A stretch of DNA of 64,000 nt from Pseudomonas sp. DC1.2 (GTDB lineage Bacteria > Pseudomonadota > Gammaproteobacteria > Pseudomonadales > Pseudomonadaceae): positions 2,113,001 to 2,177,000 of the forward strand of contig NZ_CP133782.1 of NCBI RefSeq assembly GCF_034351645.1, read 5' to 3'. The translations under genes and the position numbers were made by a program. Each line of letters starts with the position of its first letter. The first letter of the stretch is position 1. Shown piece after piece: positions 1-9,078 of this stretch. Under the pieces are notes generated by a model that was given only the letters and a program-made list of their open reading frames with translations, did no database searches and was not told where the DNA came from.

Positions 1-642
1 CATCCACAAGACAACCCGACAGTGACGGATTTGCAAGACTTCGGCATGCAATTGCATTGGTTGGGTTACGCCGGTTATCGGGAGCGGCATGAGCCGGGCT
101 TCTGGCAGCCGTGGCAGGATCAATACCCGACGTTGTACTGCGTGCCTGAAGGCGGCGGTGGATTGCGCGGAGCACTGGGCTGCACGCAGCTTCGGGAGCG
201 GGTGCGCGAGCAACTGAGTGGTTTGGGCTGGAATGACTACGACGGTTGGTGGCTCGCCTGCGGCACCGGCACCACCTTGGCCGGTTTGGTGCTGGCGGAA
301 TCAGGCGAACGCCCGGTGTATGGGGCGCTGGCAGTGCCTGACGATCACGGCGTGGCGCAGCAGGTTGAGTCGATTGTGCGAGACGCCGGTTTGCAGGCTC
401 CCGCTTACGAGTTGCTGGACGCCAGTCGTGGCGGTTTTGCCAAGGTGGATTCGGTGTTACTCGACTTCATTGCACAGACCGAGCAGGCGAGCGGTATTCC
501 CCTGGAATCGCTTTACACCGGCAAGGCGCTGTTGGCGCTCAAGTCGCGCGTTGAAATGGGGATATTCTCCAGAGGCACGCGGCTGGTGTTTATCCACACG
601 GGTGGTTTGCAGGGGCGACGTGGCGGCGACTCAGCGCGCTAG
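1..642 (+). CDS. PLP-dependent ACC deaminase / D-cysteine desulfhydrase family protein (5' end outside window)
   Basis: The reading frame is open from the first base, so the N-terminus, including the PLP-binding lysine, lies upstream. The visible part carries the glycine-rich phosphate-binding loop CGTGTTLAGL and the downstream YTGKALLAL segment typical of fold-type II PLP enzymes of the 1-aminocyclopropane-1-carboxylate deaminase / D-cysteine desulfhydrase family. Members act on small amino acids, releasing ammonia and a 2-oxo acid, with sulfide as well from D-cysteine. The sequence alone does not separate ACC deaminase from desulfhydrase activity, and most pseudomonad homologues lacking the ACC-specific residues are desulfhydrase-like. 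The gene converges on the cytochrome b561 gene that follows. Family assignment is fairly sure; substrate is not. Confidence 0.75.
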   Translation, partial: HPQDNPTVTDLQDFGMQLHWLGYAGYRERHEPGFWQPWQDQYPTLYCVPEGGGGLRGALGCTQLRERVREQLSGLGWNDYDGWWLACGTGTTLAGLVLAESGERPVYGALAVPDDHGVAQQVESIVRDAGLQAPAYELLDASRGGFAKVDSVLLDFIAQTEQASGIPLESLYTGKALLALKSRVEMGIFSRGTRLVFIHTGGLQGRRGGDSAR

Positions 643-698
643 ACCGAATGCCCTTTTGGCGGGGGGAAGGGCCCTCGCCACAGCAGCGTTTCTGCGGT

Positions 699-1247
699 TT
701 AACCACGCTTGGGCATCATTCGCAGCAAGGTGTTATCGCGCACCACGTAGTGATGGTAGAGACCGGCCAAGGCATGCAACCCGATCAACCAGTAACCGAT
801 GGTGCCGCCGAGTTCATGCCAGCCCTGAATCTGCTTGGCCAGCGCCTTGTCTTCCGAGATGAGTATGGGGAGGTCAAAACCGTAGAACATCACCTGATCT
901 CCTTTGGCGCTGGTGACCAGCCAACCGAGGATTGGCATGGCGATCATGAACAGGTACAGCGCCCAGTGCATTAATCTGGCGAGCAGTGTCTGCCAGTGCG
1001 GGGAGGCCGGAAAAATCTGCGGCGCAGGCCCCAAGCTGCGCGCAAACAGACGGAACCAGACCAGCACGAATACCGTCAGGCCCAGCATGAAGTGCGTTTC
1101 GGTGATCAGCGTTCTGCCACCGCTGCCTTTGGGGAAAATTCCGCGAAACTCTATGCAGGCATAAACCAGTGCCAACAGGACCAGCATCAACCAGTGCAAC
1201 ATGATCGATACGGTGCTGTAGCGCGATTCTGAGTTTGTCCAGGGCAT
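699..1247 (-). CDS. Cytochrome b561 family protein
   Basis: A 182-residue inner-membrane protein with four hydrophobic segments and the histidine pattern of the CybB-type di-haem cytochrome b561 family: LHW in helix 1, ETHF in helix 2, LMHWALY in helix 3, and LHALAGLYHH in helix 4. These proteins pass electrons between the quinone pool and periplasmic or membrane partners. The ATG at 1247 is preferred because a GAGGA Shine-Dalgarno lies about 8 bases upstream. A longer frame reaching 1316 would add a hydrophilic leader not seen in the family. It stands alone, and its partner is unknown. A second b561 lies at 24214-24759 in a peroxide-related operon. Confidence 0.85.
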   Translation of the reverse strand: MPWTNSESRYSTVSIMLHWLMLVLLALVYACIEFRGIFPKGSGGRTLITETHFMLGLTVFVLVWFRLFARSLGPAPQIFPASPHWQTLLARLMHWALYLFMIAMPILGWLVTSAKGDQVMFYGFDLPILISEDKALAKQIQGWHELGGTIGYWLIGLHALAGLYHHYVVRDNTLLRMMPKRG

Positions 1248-1624
1248 ACGGTATTCCTCACAGGTCTGGTCGAACCACCGTTCTAGTTCGACGGAGTGCT
1301 TTAACTGTAATCCCACCTCACTGTTTTTGCCTGAGCTAAGTCATTATTTTTCACCATGCGCTGTTTTGGGTGGGTGGCCGTTGGGTCTCGGAAACTGGAC
1401 TGATCGAGAGCGGCAGGTGTACGGGTTTAAGAACGTAACGTATAAAAAGTTCTGAATAGGTGTTTTTCTGGCGTGGGTTGTAACTGGCTATTGTTTATAT
1501 TTTGTATTTACGTGGACTTTGAGTGTGCTGGAAAGTTAGTTATTGTCGGGGCATGAAAGTTTGTCAGGGTGACAAGCTAACAAAACCCGTGATTACTTTA
1601 TCGGGTAACTAAAAGGATTTATCG
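1248..1624. other. AT-rich intergenic region without a recognised gene
   Basis: This 377-base gap separates the divergently read cytochrome b561 and Pro/Lys-repeat genes, so it must hold both promoters. It is clearly richer in A and T than its surroundings, especially from 1440 to 1620. I see no convincing RNA gene, palindrome or phage-type sequence in it. Confidence 0.4.
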
Positions 1625-2290
1625 ATGACTATTAAAGTGATGAGTGGCGTGAAAACTTATTGTGGCGCTGTAAAAAAAATGATGGCTAAACCACCCACTC
1701 CCAAGCCTAAGCCTTCTGTTAAACCACCGTTGACCAAACCACCGGTCAAGCCGCCGGTTAAACCGACAGTTCCTGTAAAGCCGCCGGTTAAACCGACAGT
1801 TCCTGTAAAGCCACCCGTTAAACCGACGGCCCCTGTAAAACCACCCGTCAAGCCGACAGCGCCTGTAAAGCCGCCCGTCAAGCCAGCTCTGCCGCCTGGG
1901 AAGCCACCCATCAAGCCGGTCAAGCCCGTTGAGGCTGTTCGAGCGCCGCTACAGTGGCCGACCCTGAACATCAACATTGATCCAATTGCGTTGATTAATC
2001 TGCTTAATACCGCCGGTAGCGTTACGAATGGCGATGGTTCGACATCCTTGCCTGATGGCAGCCTGATCAGCCCTGATCTTGAATCGGTCAAGCGCCCCGA
2101 CGGCACAATCCAACATGTTGATGGCCGGGTTGAGTATCCGGACGGACGCATCGTCTGGCCTGATGAAACAACGGAATACCCTGATGGTCGTTTGGTCTGG
2201 AAAGATGGCACCGAACAAGATAAAGACGGCAATGTGAAATACACCGATGGTTCGATGTTTGATAAAGAGGGTCAACAGATTTACCCATGA
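1625..2290 (+). CDS. Pro/Lys-repeat protein with T-complex-10-like PDG repeats
   Basis: A 221-residue protein of unknown role. Residues about 20-100 are a low-complexity tract of PVKPP and VKPT units. Residues about 135-221 form short repeats around the motif PDG (LPDGS, RPDGT, YPDGR, YPDGR, then KDG and TDG), resembling the beta-repeat G-box of eukaryotic TCP10/CPAP C-terminal domains that is also annotated in some pseudomonad proteins. No signal peptide or membrane segment is seen, so it may be cytoplasmic or leave by a non-Sec route. Start ATG 1625 has AAGGA 9 bases upstream. The AT-rich 5' flank and single-gene layout, ended by its own terminator, fit an accessory gene. Function is not known; the TCP10 resemblance is by eye. 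Confidence 0.7.
   Translation: MTIKVMSGVKTYCGAVKKMMAKPPTPKPKPSVKPPLTKPPVKPPVKPTVPVKPPVKPTVPVKPPVKPTAPVKPPVKPTAPVKPPVKPALPPGKPPIKPVKPVEAVRAPLQWPTLNINIDPIALINLLNTAGSVTNGDGSTSLPDGSLISPDLESVKRPDGTIQHVDGRVEYPDGRIVWPDETTEYPDGRLVWKDGTEQDKDGNVKYTDGSMFDKEGQQIYP
1751..1888 (+). repeat. Tandem 30-bp repeat inside coding sequence
   Basis: About 4.6 copies of a 30-base unit encode the ten-residue pattern PVKPPVKPTV/A. The first two copies are identical over most of their length, while later copies differ by third-position changes, indicating older duplications followed by drift. Such arrays often vary in copy number between strains. Confidence 0.85.
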
Positions 2291-2312
2291 CGCCGTGAGA
2301 GTTAACGGCGTC
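2289..2312 (+). other. Hairpin at the stop codon of the repeat-protein gene
   Basis: An 8-bp perfect stem (GACGCCGT / ACGGCGTC) with an 8-base loop overlaps the TGA stop. It has no following T-tract, so it is more likely a 3'-end RNA stabiliser than a terminator. Confidence 0.45.
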
Positions 2313-2373
2313 GAGCGGATCAAATGCCCGATTTAATAATCGGCCACACCTAGTGGCGCTAGTTGTTAATAAC

Positions 2374-2412
2374 AAAGCCGTCGTCTTATAACTATAGACG
2401 GCGGCTTTTTGT
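2374..2412 (+). terminator. Rho-independent terminator
   Basis: The stem AAAGCCGTCGTC / GACGGCGGCTTT has one G-T pair and an 11-base loop, followed by TTTTTGTGTTT. It closes the repeat-protein transcript and, read on the other strand with its leading AAA tract, may also serve phnX. Confidence 0.85.
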
Positions 2413-2423
2413 GTTTCTCGTTA

Positions 2424-3251
2424 TTATGAGCTTTGCGGCATTTCACCCTTGGCCAGGCGTTTGTTGATATCGGCGATCACCGGCAGCAAATCGTTGAGGG
2501 TGTCGATCATGTAATGCGGTCGCGAGCCTTCGAACAACCCCTGGATGCGTGTGCGTTCGCTGTCCAGTTTCTCAGGGGCAAGCGCTGTGTAATCGTCATA
2601 GTCCAGACCCAGTGCGTTGCCCGAGCAGATCAGGGCAACGGTCCACATGCCGGCGCGCCGACCTTCGAGGATGCCGGGCACCGTGTCATCGACTTTCACG
2701 CAGGCCGCGACATCGTCGATTCCCAGGGCAATCACGTTGGCGAGGGCCTGAGCGGGCCAAGGGCGACCGTTGGGCACTTCGTCGGTGGCAACCACGTGAT
2801 CGGCCGCGTAACCGTTGGTGGCGGCGAGTTCGACGACTTTGTCCATGACCTGCTTTGGGTAGCCAGAGCAGGAACCGATTTTGATCCCCAGCTCGCGCAA
2901 CGTCGCAATGGTGTCGAGCGCCCCTGGAATCAGTGCTGAGTGTTCGGCGATTTTTTCAATTTGCAGCGGCATAAAGCGCTTGTAGAGGGCGCTGACGTCA
3001 TCGTCGGTTGGTGTGCGACCGAACACCTGACGATACCGTTCGGCGACTTGCGGCTGATTGCACAGGGTCCGGATGTGATCCCACTTGCCCATGCCCATTG
3101 GCCCACGGGCCTCTTCAATGGATACCTGGACGTCGAACTCAGCGAAGGCTTCGACAAAAATTTGTGTGGGGGCAAAAGAGCCGAAGTCGACCACGGTGCC
3201 GGCCCAGTCGAGGATAACGGCTTGCAGGTGGGTAGGGTTGCGATAGCGCAT
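2424..3251 (-). CDS. phnX: Phosphonoacetaldehyde hydrolase
   Basis: This cytoplasmic HAD-superfamily enzyme splits phosphonoacetaldehyde into acetaldehyde and phosphate, the second step of 2-aminoethylphosphonate breakdown. The nucleophile motif [12 protein letters not shown] (Asp15) and the Schiff-base lysine in MGMGKWDHI (Lys56) are both present, as is the later VKVDDTVPG acidic motif. The length of 275 residues equals the usual family length when ATG 3251 is used; it has AAGGA about 10 bases upstream. An in-frame TTG at 3272 would add seven residues without better support. It lies directly downstream of phnW, 91 bases away, and the two probably share a transcript controlled by the divergent LysR protein. 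Confidence 0.95.
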   Translation of the reverse strand: MRYRNPTHLQAVILDWAGTVVDFGSFAPTQIFVEAFAEFDVQVSIEEARGPMGMGKWDHIRTLCNQPQVAERYRQVFGRTPTDDDVSALYKRFMPLQIEKIAEHSALIPGALDTIATLRELGIKIGSCSGYPKQVMDKVVELAATNGYAADHVVATDEVPNGRPWPAQALANVIALGIDDVAACVKVDDTVPGILEGRRAGMWTVALICSGNALGLDYDDYTALAPEKLDSERTRIQGLFEGSRPHYMIDTLNDLLPVIADINKRLAKGEMPQSS

Positions 3252-3342
3252 GGTGGTCAAATCCTTTGGCAACTGACCGATAGGTGGGCAGCCTTGGGTG
3301 GGGAGTAGAACCGCCCGCCCCCTAAGGGGAAGGCAGTGACGG

Positions 3343-4452
3343 TTAGATGTCGTGTACTTCCAGTTCCTTCAGGGTGTGCGCAATCGCTGCTACCGCTGCC
3401 TGCATATCGGTCTGGTTGAGGTGGCCGATGCAGCCGACGCGGAAGGTCTCGACCTGAGTCAATTTGCCGGGGTAAAGAATGAAACCCTTGGCCTTGACCC
3501 GTTCGTAAAACTCCTTGAATCGATAGCGTGGGTCTTTCGGTGCGTGGAAGGTCACGATAATCGGTGCCTGGATGGCGGCGGGCAGGAAGCTGCGCAAGCC
3601 AATGTTGGCCATGCCATCGAGCAACACCCGACAGTTATTGACGTAACGTTGATGCCGAGCCGGCAAGCCTCCTTCTTCGTCGTATTGCAGCAAGGCCTCG
3701 TGCAGCGCCGCGACCACATGGGTCGGCGGGGTGAAGCGCCATTGGCCGGTTTTGGCCATGTAGCTGTGTTGGTCGAATAAATCCATCGCCAAAGAATTAG
3801 AGTTGCCGGCGGCCGTCGCGAGCGACGCTTTGCGCACCAACACAAACCCCATTCCCGGTACACCTTCCAGGCATTTTCCGGAGGCTGCAATCAGCGCGTC
3901 GAACGGCACCTGCCGTGCATCAATCGGCAGCGCGCCGAAGGAACTCATGGCGTCGATGATCAGGCGTTTGCCGTGTTGCGCAACGACGTGTGCAATATCT
4001 GCCAGCGGGTTGAGGAGACCGGTGCTGGTTTCGCAGTGAATCAGCGCCACGTGAGTGATGTGGGCGTCGGCTTGCAGCAGGTGATCAACTTCGGCGGCGG
4101 AGATGGCTTCGTTTTCGGCGGTTTCGAGCGTGCTGAACGAGCGGCCGAGCACGTTGCAAATTTTCGCCAGGCGTTTGCCATAGGCGCCGTTGATCAGTAC
4201 CAGGACTTTGCCATCGCGTGGCACCAGCGTGCCGATGGCCGCTTCGACCGCGAAGGTGCCGCTGCCTTGCAGCGGCACGCAATGGTGGCTAGTGGCACCG
4301 TTGATGATTCCCAGCAGTTGCTCGCAAAGGCTGGCGGTCAGTTGATTGAAGCGCTCATCCCAAGAACCCCAGTCGACCATCATCGCCTGACGTGTGCGAC
4401 GCGATGTAGTCAGTGGGCCTGGGGTAAGGAGGATCGGTTCGACAGTGTTCAT
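3343..4452 (-). CDS. phnW: 2-aminoethylphosphonate:pyruvate aminotransferase
   Basis: A 369-residue fold-type I PLP aminotransferase converting 2-aminoethylphosphonate and pyruvate to phosphonoacetaldehyde and L-alanine, the substrate for PhnX. The N-terminal [10 protein letters not shown] motif, HCETSTG, and the PLP lysine in AASGKCLEG (Lys193) are as in characterised PhnW. It is the first gene of a phnWX operon on the minus strand, divergent from a LysR-type gene with 109 bases between them, the usual arrangement for inducer-dependent activation. The pair lets the cell use 2-aminoethylphosphonate as nitrogen, carbon and phosphorus source. A phosphonate importer is not seen next to it. Confidence 0.95.
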   Translation of the reverse strand: MNTVEPILLTPGPLTTSRRTRQAMMVDWGSWDERFNQLTASLCEQLLGIINGATSHHCVPLQGSGTFAVEAAIGTLVPRDGKVLVLINGAYGKRLAKICNVLGRSFSTLETAENEAISAAEVDHLLQADAHITHVALIHCETSTGLLNPLADIAHVVAQHGKRLIIDAMSSFGALPIDARQVPFDALIAASGKCLEGVPGMGFVLVRKASLATAAGNSNSLAMDLFDQHSYMAKTGQWRFTPPTHVVAALHEALLQYDEEGGLPARHQRYVNNCRVLLDGMANIGLRSFLPAAIQAPIIVTFHAPKDPRYRFKEFYERVKAKGFILYPGKLTQVETFRVGCIGHLNQTDMQAAVAAIAHTLKELEVHDI

Positions 4453-4499
4453 TCGCGCGTTCTCGCAATCGATGGGGTGACGCTACGGCGCTTAAATTG

Positions 4500-4526
4500 C
4501 AATTTGCTGTGCTATCAATCAAATTG
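4500..4526. promoter_or_regulatory. Candidate LysR operator between phnW and its regulator
   Basis: An inverted repeat CAATTTG - 13 bases - CAAATTG lies in the AT-rich phnW/lysR divergent region. The position fits a LysR-type recognition site; the actual binding site is not known from the sequence. Confidence 0.45.
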
Positions 4527-4561
4527 TTTGTTGTTATGCCAGTCATCAGTGAGGCTTATTA

Positions 4562-5419
4562 ATGAATCTCTTTCAGCTCCGCGCATTCGACGCGGTGGCC
4601 CGCGAAGGCAGCTTTACCAAGGCCGCGGCGCGGCTGTTCATCAGTCAACCGGCGGTCACCGGACACATCAAAGCGCTGGAAGAGCACTACCAGATCACCC
4701 TGTTAAGACGCACAGCCCGGCGAGTCGAACTGACGGAGGAGGGGACGAAACTGGCGGCGATTACCCGCGCGATGTTCGGTTTGGCGCAAGAAGCGCAGGT
4801 GATGCTGGAGGCCAACCGGCAGTTGCTCACAGGGCGTCTGGAGGTGGCGGCGGACGGGCCGCACTTGGTCATGCCGATGCTCGCCAGACTGCGCACGCAG
4901 TATCCGGGGATTACCGTGAATTTGCGTCTGGGCAACGCTCAGGAAACCCTTGCGGCCTTGCTGTCCGAACATGCCGACGTGGCGGTGCTGACCGAAGTCG
5001 AGCCGCGCAAAGGCCTGCATCTGCAAGCCTTGAGCGCATCACGCCTCTGCGCGTTGGTGCCTGCCCGGCATCCTTGGGCGCAACGCTCAGACGGCGTGCC
5101 ACTCCAGGAACTGGATCAAGTCATCATGGTGTTGCGCGAGCCGAGTTCGATCACTCGGCGCACCTTTGATCAGGCATGCGTTCAGGCCCGCGTTACTCCT
5201 CGGGTGTTGCTTGCGCTGGATAGCCGCGAGGCGGTGACCGAAGCGGTTGCCGCCGAGTTGGGTGTGGGGGTGGTGTCGTCAGTGGAAATCAGTCACGACC
5301 CGCGAGTGGTGGCGGTGCCGATTATGGGCGAGGGTTTGGTCAACCAGCACATGATGGGGTGCATGGAGCGGCGGCGGCAGTTGCGCTTGATTCAGGCGTT
5401 TTTCGGCTTGGCGTCGTAG
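4562..5419 (+). CDS. LysR-type regulator of the phnWX operon
   Basis: A 285-residue LysR-family protein: N-terminal winged helix-turn-helix (residues about 1-60, with AVAREGSFTKAAARLFISQP) followed by a periplasmic-binding-protein-like effector domain (about 90-285). A GAGG Shine-Dalgarno precedes ATG 4562. It is divergent from phnW, and LysR regulators at this position control phosphonate degradation in other pseudomonads, so 2-aminoethylphosphonate or a product is the likely inducer (inference). A terminator-like hairpin follows the gene. The family is certain; the target is inferred from position. Confidence 0.88.
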   Translation: MNLFQLRAFDAVAREGSFTKAAARLFISQPAVTGHIKALEEHYQITLLRRTARRVELTEEGTKLAAITRAMFGLAQEAQVMLEANRQLLTGRLEVAADGPHLVMPMLARLRTQYPGITVNLRLGNAQETLAALLSEHADVAVLTEVEPRKGLHLQALSASRLCALVPARHPWAQRSDGVPLQELDQVIMVLREPSSITRRTFDQACVQARVTPRVLLALDSREAVTEAVAAELGVGVVSSVEISHDPRVVAVPIMGEGLVNQHMMGCMERRRQLRLIQAFFGLAS

Positions 5420-5443
5420 CAGTGTACATAGCGCCCACCGGTT

Positions 5444-5487
5444 AACGACAAACGCCCGGCACGCGTCAACTTGCCGGGGTTGTCGTT
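5444..5487. terminator. Terminator-like hairpin between converging genes
   Basis: A long imperfect stem (AACGACAA...CCCGGCA / TGCCGGG..TTGTCGTT) lies between the converging lysR and porin genes. It lacks a clean T-run immediately after the stem, but its position suits a bidirectional terminator. Confidence 0.6.
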
Positions 5488-5548
5488 CAGACACGCTTTT
5501 TCAGATGCCTTGGCCTTTGGCGGGTTTAGCCAGGCAACCGTTCAGCGC

Positions 5549-6904
5549 CTACCAGAGCGGCACCACATAACTCACGTAAACGCGGTTTTCGTCTTGCTCG
5601 GTCTGGCCGGTCAGGCTTGGGTTGGCCTGAGCGTTTTTCCAGGTCACGCCTAGTCCCTTCAGCTTGCCATCAGGCACTTGGTAGCTCAGCGCCAAGTCAC
5701 GTTCCCATTCGCTGTTCCCACCTTTTGCCACCTTGATCTGATCGCCATGTGCGTAAGAGGCCAGAAACCCAAGGCCTTTGAGGCCTAACTGGCCGAAGTC
5801 GTATTTGTACTGCGCCAGCCAGGTTTGTTCGCCAGCGTGCTGGAATTTGTTCAGTTGTAAGTTGGTCAGCGCCGGGGTGTCAGCGCCTGCGCCTGGCCCT
5901 TGTCGGGCATCGCCGCTGTTCAGCCCGGAATCCAGGTAAGGAAAATCACTGTCGCCCGTGTTCTTCTGCGCCCCTATTCCGATGGTATGGCCTGCCAGAC
6001 TGTAGCTTTCCATCAAGCTGATAGTGGACTGGTTGATGCGCCCCTTACTGACACCGTTACCGTAGTAGCCGCTCGCGGCGTAGTCGCTGTCGCCCTCAGT
6101 GTTACCACCCACGCCCAAGCTGCGGTAGGCGCGAAAGTCACTGAGCAGGCTACCCACCGGCAGGTCGCTGGTGTGTTTGGCGCCGATGAACGCTTGTTGG
6201 TAGTAATCCTGCAGATTGGAATACCACAGGCTCACGGTGGTATTGGCCAGGCCGGTGTAATCCGCACCGCCATACACGAAGCGGTCGCTGAGTTTCGCGC
6301 CGCCGCCGGTGGTCATGTCACTGTCACCGCTCTCGTTACGAATTTTGGTCTTGACGATGTCGCCGCCCGTAAACGTGAAGTCGGACACGTCCTTGGAAAC
6401 CAGTTGCACGCCGGTGTTGGTCTGGTGATAGAGGCGACCGTCAGTGTTGGCCAGCATGGGGTTGTTTTGACTGAGCATGCCCACACGCAGCTCATCCTTG
6501 AGGAAACGCATCTTGAAGGTCGGGCTCAAGACGCTGAAGTCACTGGCGGATTTGCCATCGTCCAGCGGAAACATGCTTCCGGGGTATTGACCTTGATGAT
6601 CCTTGTTATTCAAATCGCCGCCGGAGTCGAGTTTGAGGCCGTAGAAGGCTTCCAGATCCAGCCCAAAACCTACTGCGCCCTCGGTATAGCCAGACTTGAA
6701 GTTGAACTGGAAGCCTTGTCCCCAATCGCGGTAACTCTTGGCCTTGGCCGTGCTGCCTACAACGTCGCGGCCTTGTTGGTTCAGGTAACGATTGAGTAAC
6801 GTCAGATCGGCGTGACTGTCGTCAATGAAGTCCGCATGGGCAGGCAACATCGCGCCGCCCAGCAAAGCGCCGACAAGGGGTGTGGCTAGTTTTTTGATCA
6901 TCAT
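5549..6904 (-). CDS. OprD family outer-membrane porin
   Basis: A 451-residue precursor: signal peptide ending near AHADFIDDSHA, then a body with OprD-family hallmarks: DLTLLNRYLN near the N-terminus, YTEGAVGFGLDLEAFYGLKLDSG, and a C-terminal strand ending YVSYVVPLW with the final aromatic residue used for BAM insertion. OprD-type channels in Pseudomonas admit particular small solutes (basic amino acids, aromatic acids, peptides). Substrate cannot be read from sequence. Its position after phnWX makes an organophosphonate or amine possible but unproven. Two consecutive ATG codons exist; 6904 is taken, with GAGA upstream. Length is within the family range. Confidence 0.9.
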   Translation of the reverse strand: MMIKKLATPLVGALLGGAMLPAHADFIDDSHADLTLLNRYLNQQGRDVVGSTAKAKSYRDWGQGFQFNFKSGYTEGAVGFGLDLEAFYGLKLDSGGDLNNKDHQGQYPGSMFPLDDGKSASDFSVLSPTFKMRFLKDELRVGMLSQNNPMLANTDGRLYHQTNTGVQLVSKDVSDFTFTGGDIVKTKIRNESGDSDMTTGGGAKLSDRFVYGGADYTGLANTTVSLWYSNLQDYYQQAFIGAKHTSDLPVGSLLSDFRAYRSLGVGGNTEGDSDYAASGYYGNGVSKGRINQSTISLMESYSLAGHTIGIGAQKNTGDSDFPYLDSGLNSGDARQGPGAGADTPALTNLQLNKFQHAGEQTWLAQYKYDFGQLGLKGLGFLASYAHGDQIKVAKGGNSEWERDLALSYQVPDGKLKGLGVTWKNAQANPSLTGQTEQDENRVYVSYVVPLW

Positions 6905-7275
6905 GGATCTCGGTCATCAGGTAATTCACCCTGCCGACGTCGGGGTCATTGGAGAGCGATCCATCACCCACGCATCGGCAGTGTTGCAGCGCCGACGATT
7001 ACCGTCTTAGTTGCTGCAATATCTTGAAATATATTAGGAAGCAGCCATATGACAGTGCCGTGACACAGCACTGCGACCTACATCGCATAGACCGCAGTGT
7101 GGAAAAGTGGAGGCACTTGAGGAAGAGAGCGTGCAGGCCTTGAGAACCGAGGTTTTGATGCCAGGACGATCAACGGATCGACGCTTTTTATCATCACGTC
7201 GTGGACGAAGATGAACACAGTTTCATGAACGCTGACGGCCCTGGTGACGGTTGCGCCCTGACGCGGGCCGACGCC
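6905..7275. other. Intergenic region upstream of the porin
   Basis: This 371-base gap should contain the porin promoter near its left side and the end of the broken vgrG on its right. No RNA gene, strong terminator or conserved repeat was recognised. Confidence 0.35.
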
Positions 7276-8691
7276 TCACGGCTTCAGGTCCGGGCGGTTA
7301 ATCAACCAGTCGAGTAGCAAGCGCGTATCGCTGCGGCGTTCATGGCGGTCAACCTGTGGAGTGCTCGCAGGAGGTGTATCAATGCAAAGAACCGGGCGAT
7401 CGGGGTCACTGTCGAGAAAGCTGACCAAGACATCACTCCCGGCCATGGGCAACCTGGTTGTTTCAGCACGACCGTTGGCTGTACTGATGACCACCGGCAA
7501 CCAGATCCCATGGGACGCCTCCACGCCGGAGCCTGCGTTTGGCCACAGGCTGACCTGAATCCGACCGTGGTCATCGACCGGTGCGGATTGCCCAGCCGGG
7601 CCCAGCACCCGAGCGGGTTGATAACCGGGGATGCAGGGTCTGAGTTGTTTGAGGGGCGGGCGGAACACCGTTGACCAGGCCGTGGCGGTGAACTGATTAC
7701 GGTAGCCCTGGGGAGCAGCAGGCCGGCGATCGTCGAGGGTTGAGGGGTGGTGTCCTTGATGCCGAATGTCGATGAGCAACCACTGATCGTTGAAACACGG
7801 CACCGGGTGCTTATCCACTTGCACAATGTGCCCGCTGAGGAATCGAGGCTGGTCGCTTTTGCCGCAAATTTGCGGGTGCAGGCAGCGCAGACGTTGCAGC
7901 GTTCGGCGGCTTAGCTGATCACCGTGACGTTGCTCGCTGGCGCAGCGGTTCTGCAGCCGGTGACTGCCTGCGAGCGTGTGGTTGGCCGCTCCTTGGCTGG
8001 CGGTCTGCTCGCCCCGATCTTTGGCTTCCTGGTACGCAGGCGCGGTGGGCGAGTCGTAACGCTGGAACAACTCGCTGATCGCAGGCAATACCGGCGCGCA
8101 GGATACCTCGCCGTGAAAGGAGATAAGGACCGGCTCCTGAGGGAAACTCAGGCTGTCGTCGGCCAAGACCAGAACATGCCTGTCTTCGTGATGTTCGAAG
8201 TGATAGTGAATGCCTTCTTCTTCGCAGAGCCGTTGCACCAACGCCAGATCGGTTTCTTCGTATTGAATACAAAAGGGCCGTGCGGGGTAGTGCCCGGTGT
8301 TTAGTTCAAAGCGGTAGCTGTGTTCGGGCAGGCGGTGCTCCTCCAGCAACTGCCTGAGGATGGCCGGTACGCTCTGACGATGAAATACCCGGCGGCTGCG
8401 CTGTTGCTCCAGGATTTGGAGGTACGGCACCAGCACCAGGTTGTAATGAATGCGGTGCGGGCCACGATGCTCTCGGCCAGCGCTGTACACCAGGCCGTGA
8501 ATGCATTGGCCATTGCCCAGGCTCAGAAATGCCGATTGTCGCAACAATCGATCCAGGCCGATGGTCGGGGCCAGGCTGATCACTTCGATGTCGAATCGAT
8601 AAGGCCGGTTGAGACCTTCATTGGACGAGCCCCCTGAAAGACAGGACACCGTTTCCCCCTTAACATAAGGGATAGGCAAACGACTGTGTAT

Positions 8692-9078
8692 ATGACTAAT
8701 AGAAACGATAAGGGTGGGGAGCTTTTGGGTCAGGAGCGGCGTCGCCGCTGGAGCCCGGAGCAAAAACTGGCCATGGTTCGCGAGAGCCTGCAACCGGGGC
8801 AAAGCGTCTCGGTGGTGGCTCGACAGAATGGCGTGAATGCCAACCAGTTGTTTCAGTGGCGCAAGCTCTATCAGAGCGGCAGTCTCTCGGCTGTCAGTGC
8901 TGGGGAGAGCGTGGTGCCCGCTTCCGAGCTGGCCGATGCGCTCAAGCAGATCCGCGAGCTACAGCGCATGCTTGGCAAGAAAACCATGCAGGTCGAGATC
9001 CTTCAGGAAGCTGTGGAGATTGCTCGGTCGCGAAAATGGATTGCGCACTCACCCTTGTTGCCGGGGGACGACCAGTGA
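8692..9078 (+). CDS. IS2-group transposase OrfA (helix-turn-helix subunit)
   Basis: A 128-residue protein closely resembling InsA of IS2 in pattern: [39 protein letters not shown], then a leucine-rich coiled segment ([20 protein letters not shown]) and the conserved end [14 protein letters not shown]. It binds the IS ends and in IS3 elements is fused to OrfB by a -1 frameshift to make the active transposase. ATG 8692 is chosen over the GTG at 8686. It overlaps orfB by 43 bases in the -1 frame, as expected. Confidence 0.92.
   Translation: MTNRNDKGGELLGQERRRRWSPEQKLAMVRESLQPGQSVSVVARQNGVNANQLFQWRKLYQSGSLSAVSAGESVVPASELADALKQIRELQRMLGKKTMQVEILQEAVEIARSRKWIAHSPLLPGDDQ

Noticed and set aside
1739..1900. 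CRISPR-like regular repeats
   Set aside because: The 30-base units are directly joined without spacers and encode a Pro/Lys repeat in frame.
3973..5169. A 398-codon open frame on the plus strand spanning phnW and the LysR gene
   Set aside because: It is antisense to phnW over its first part and out of frame with the LysR gene over the rest, has no ribosome site or domain, and both real genes have clear motifs.
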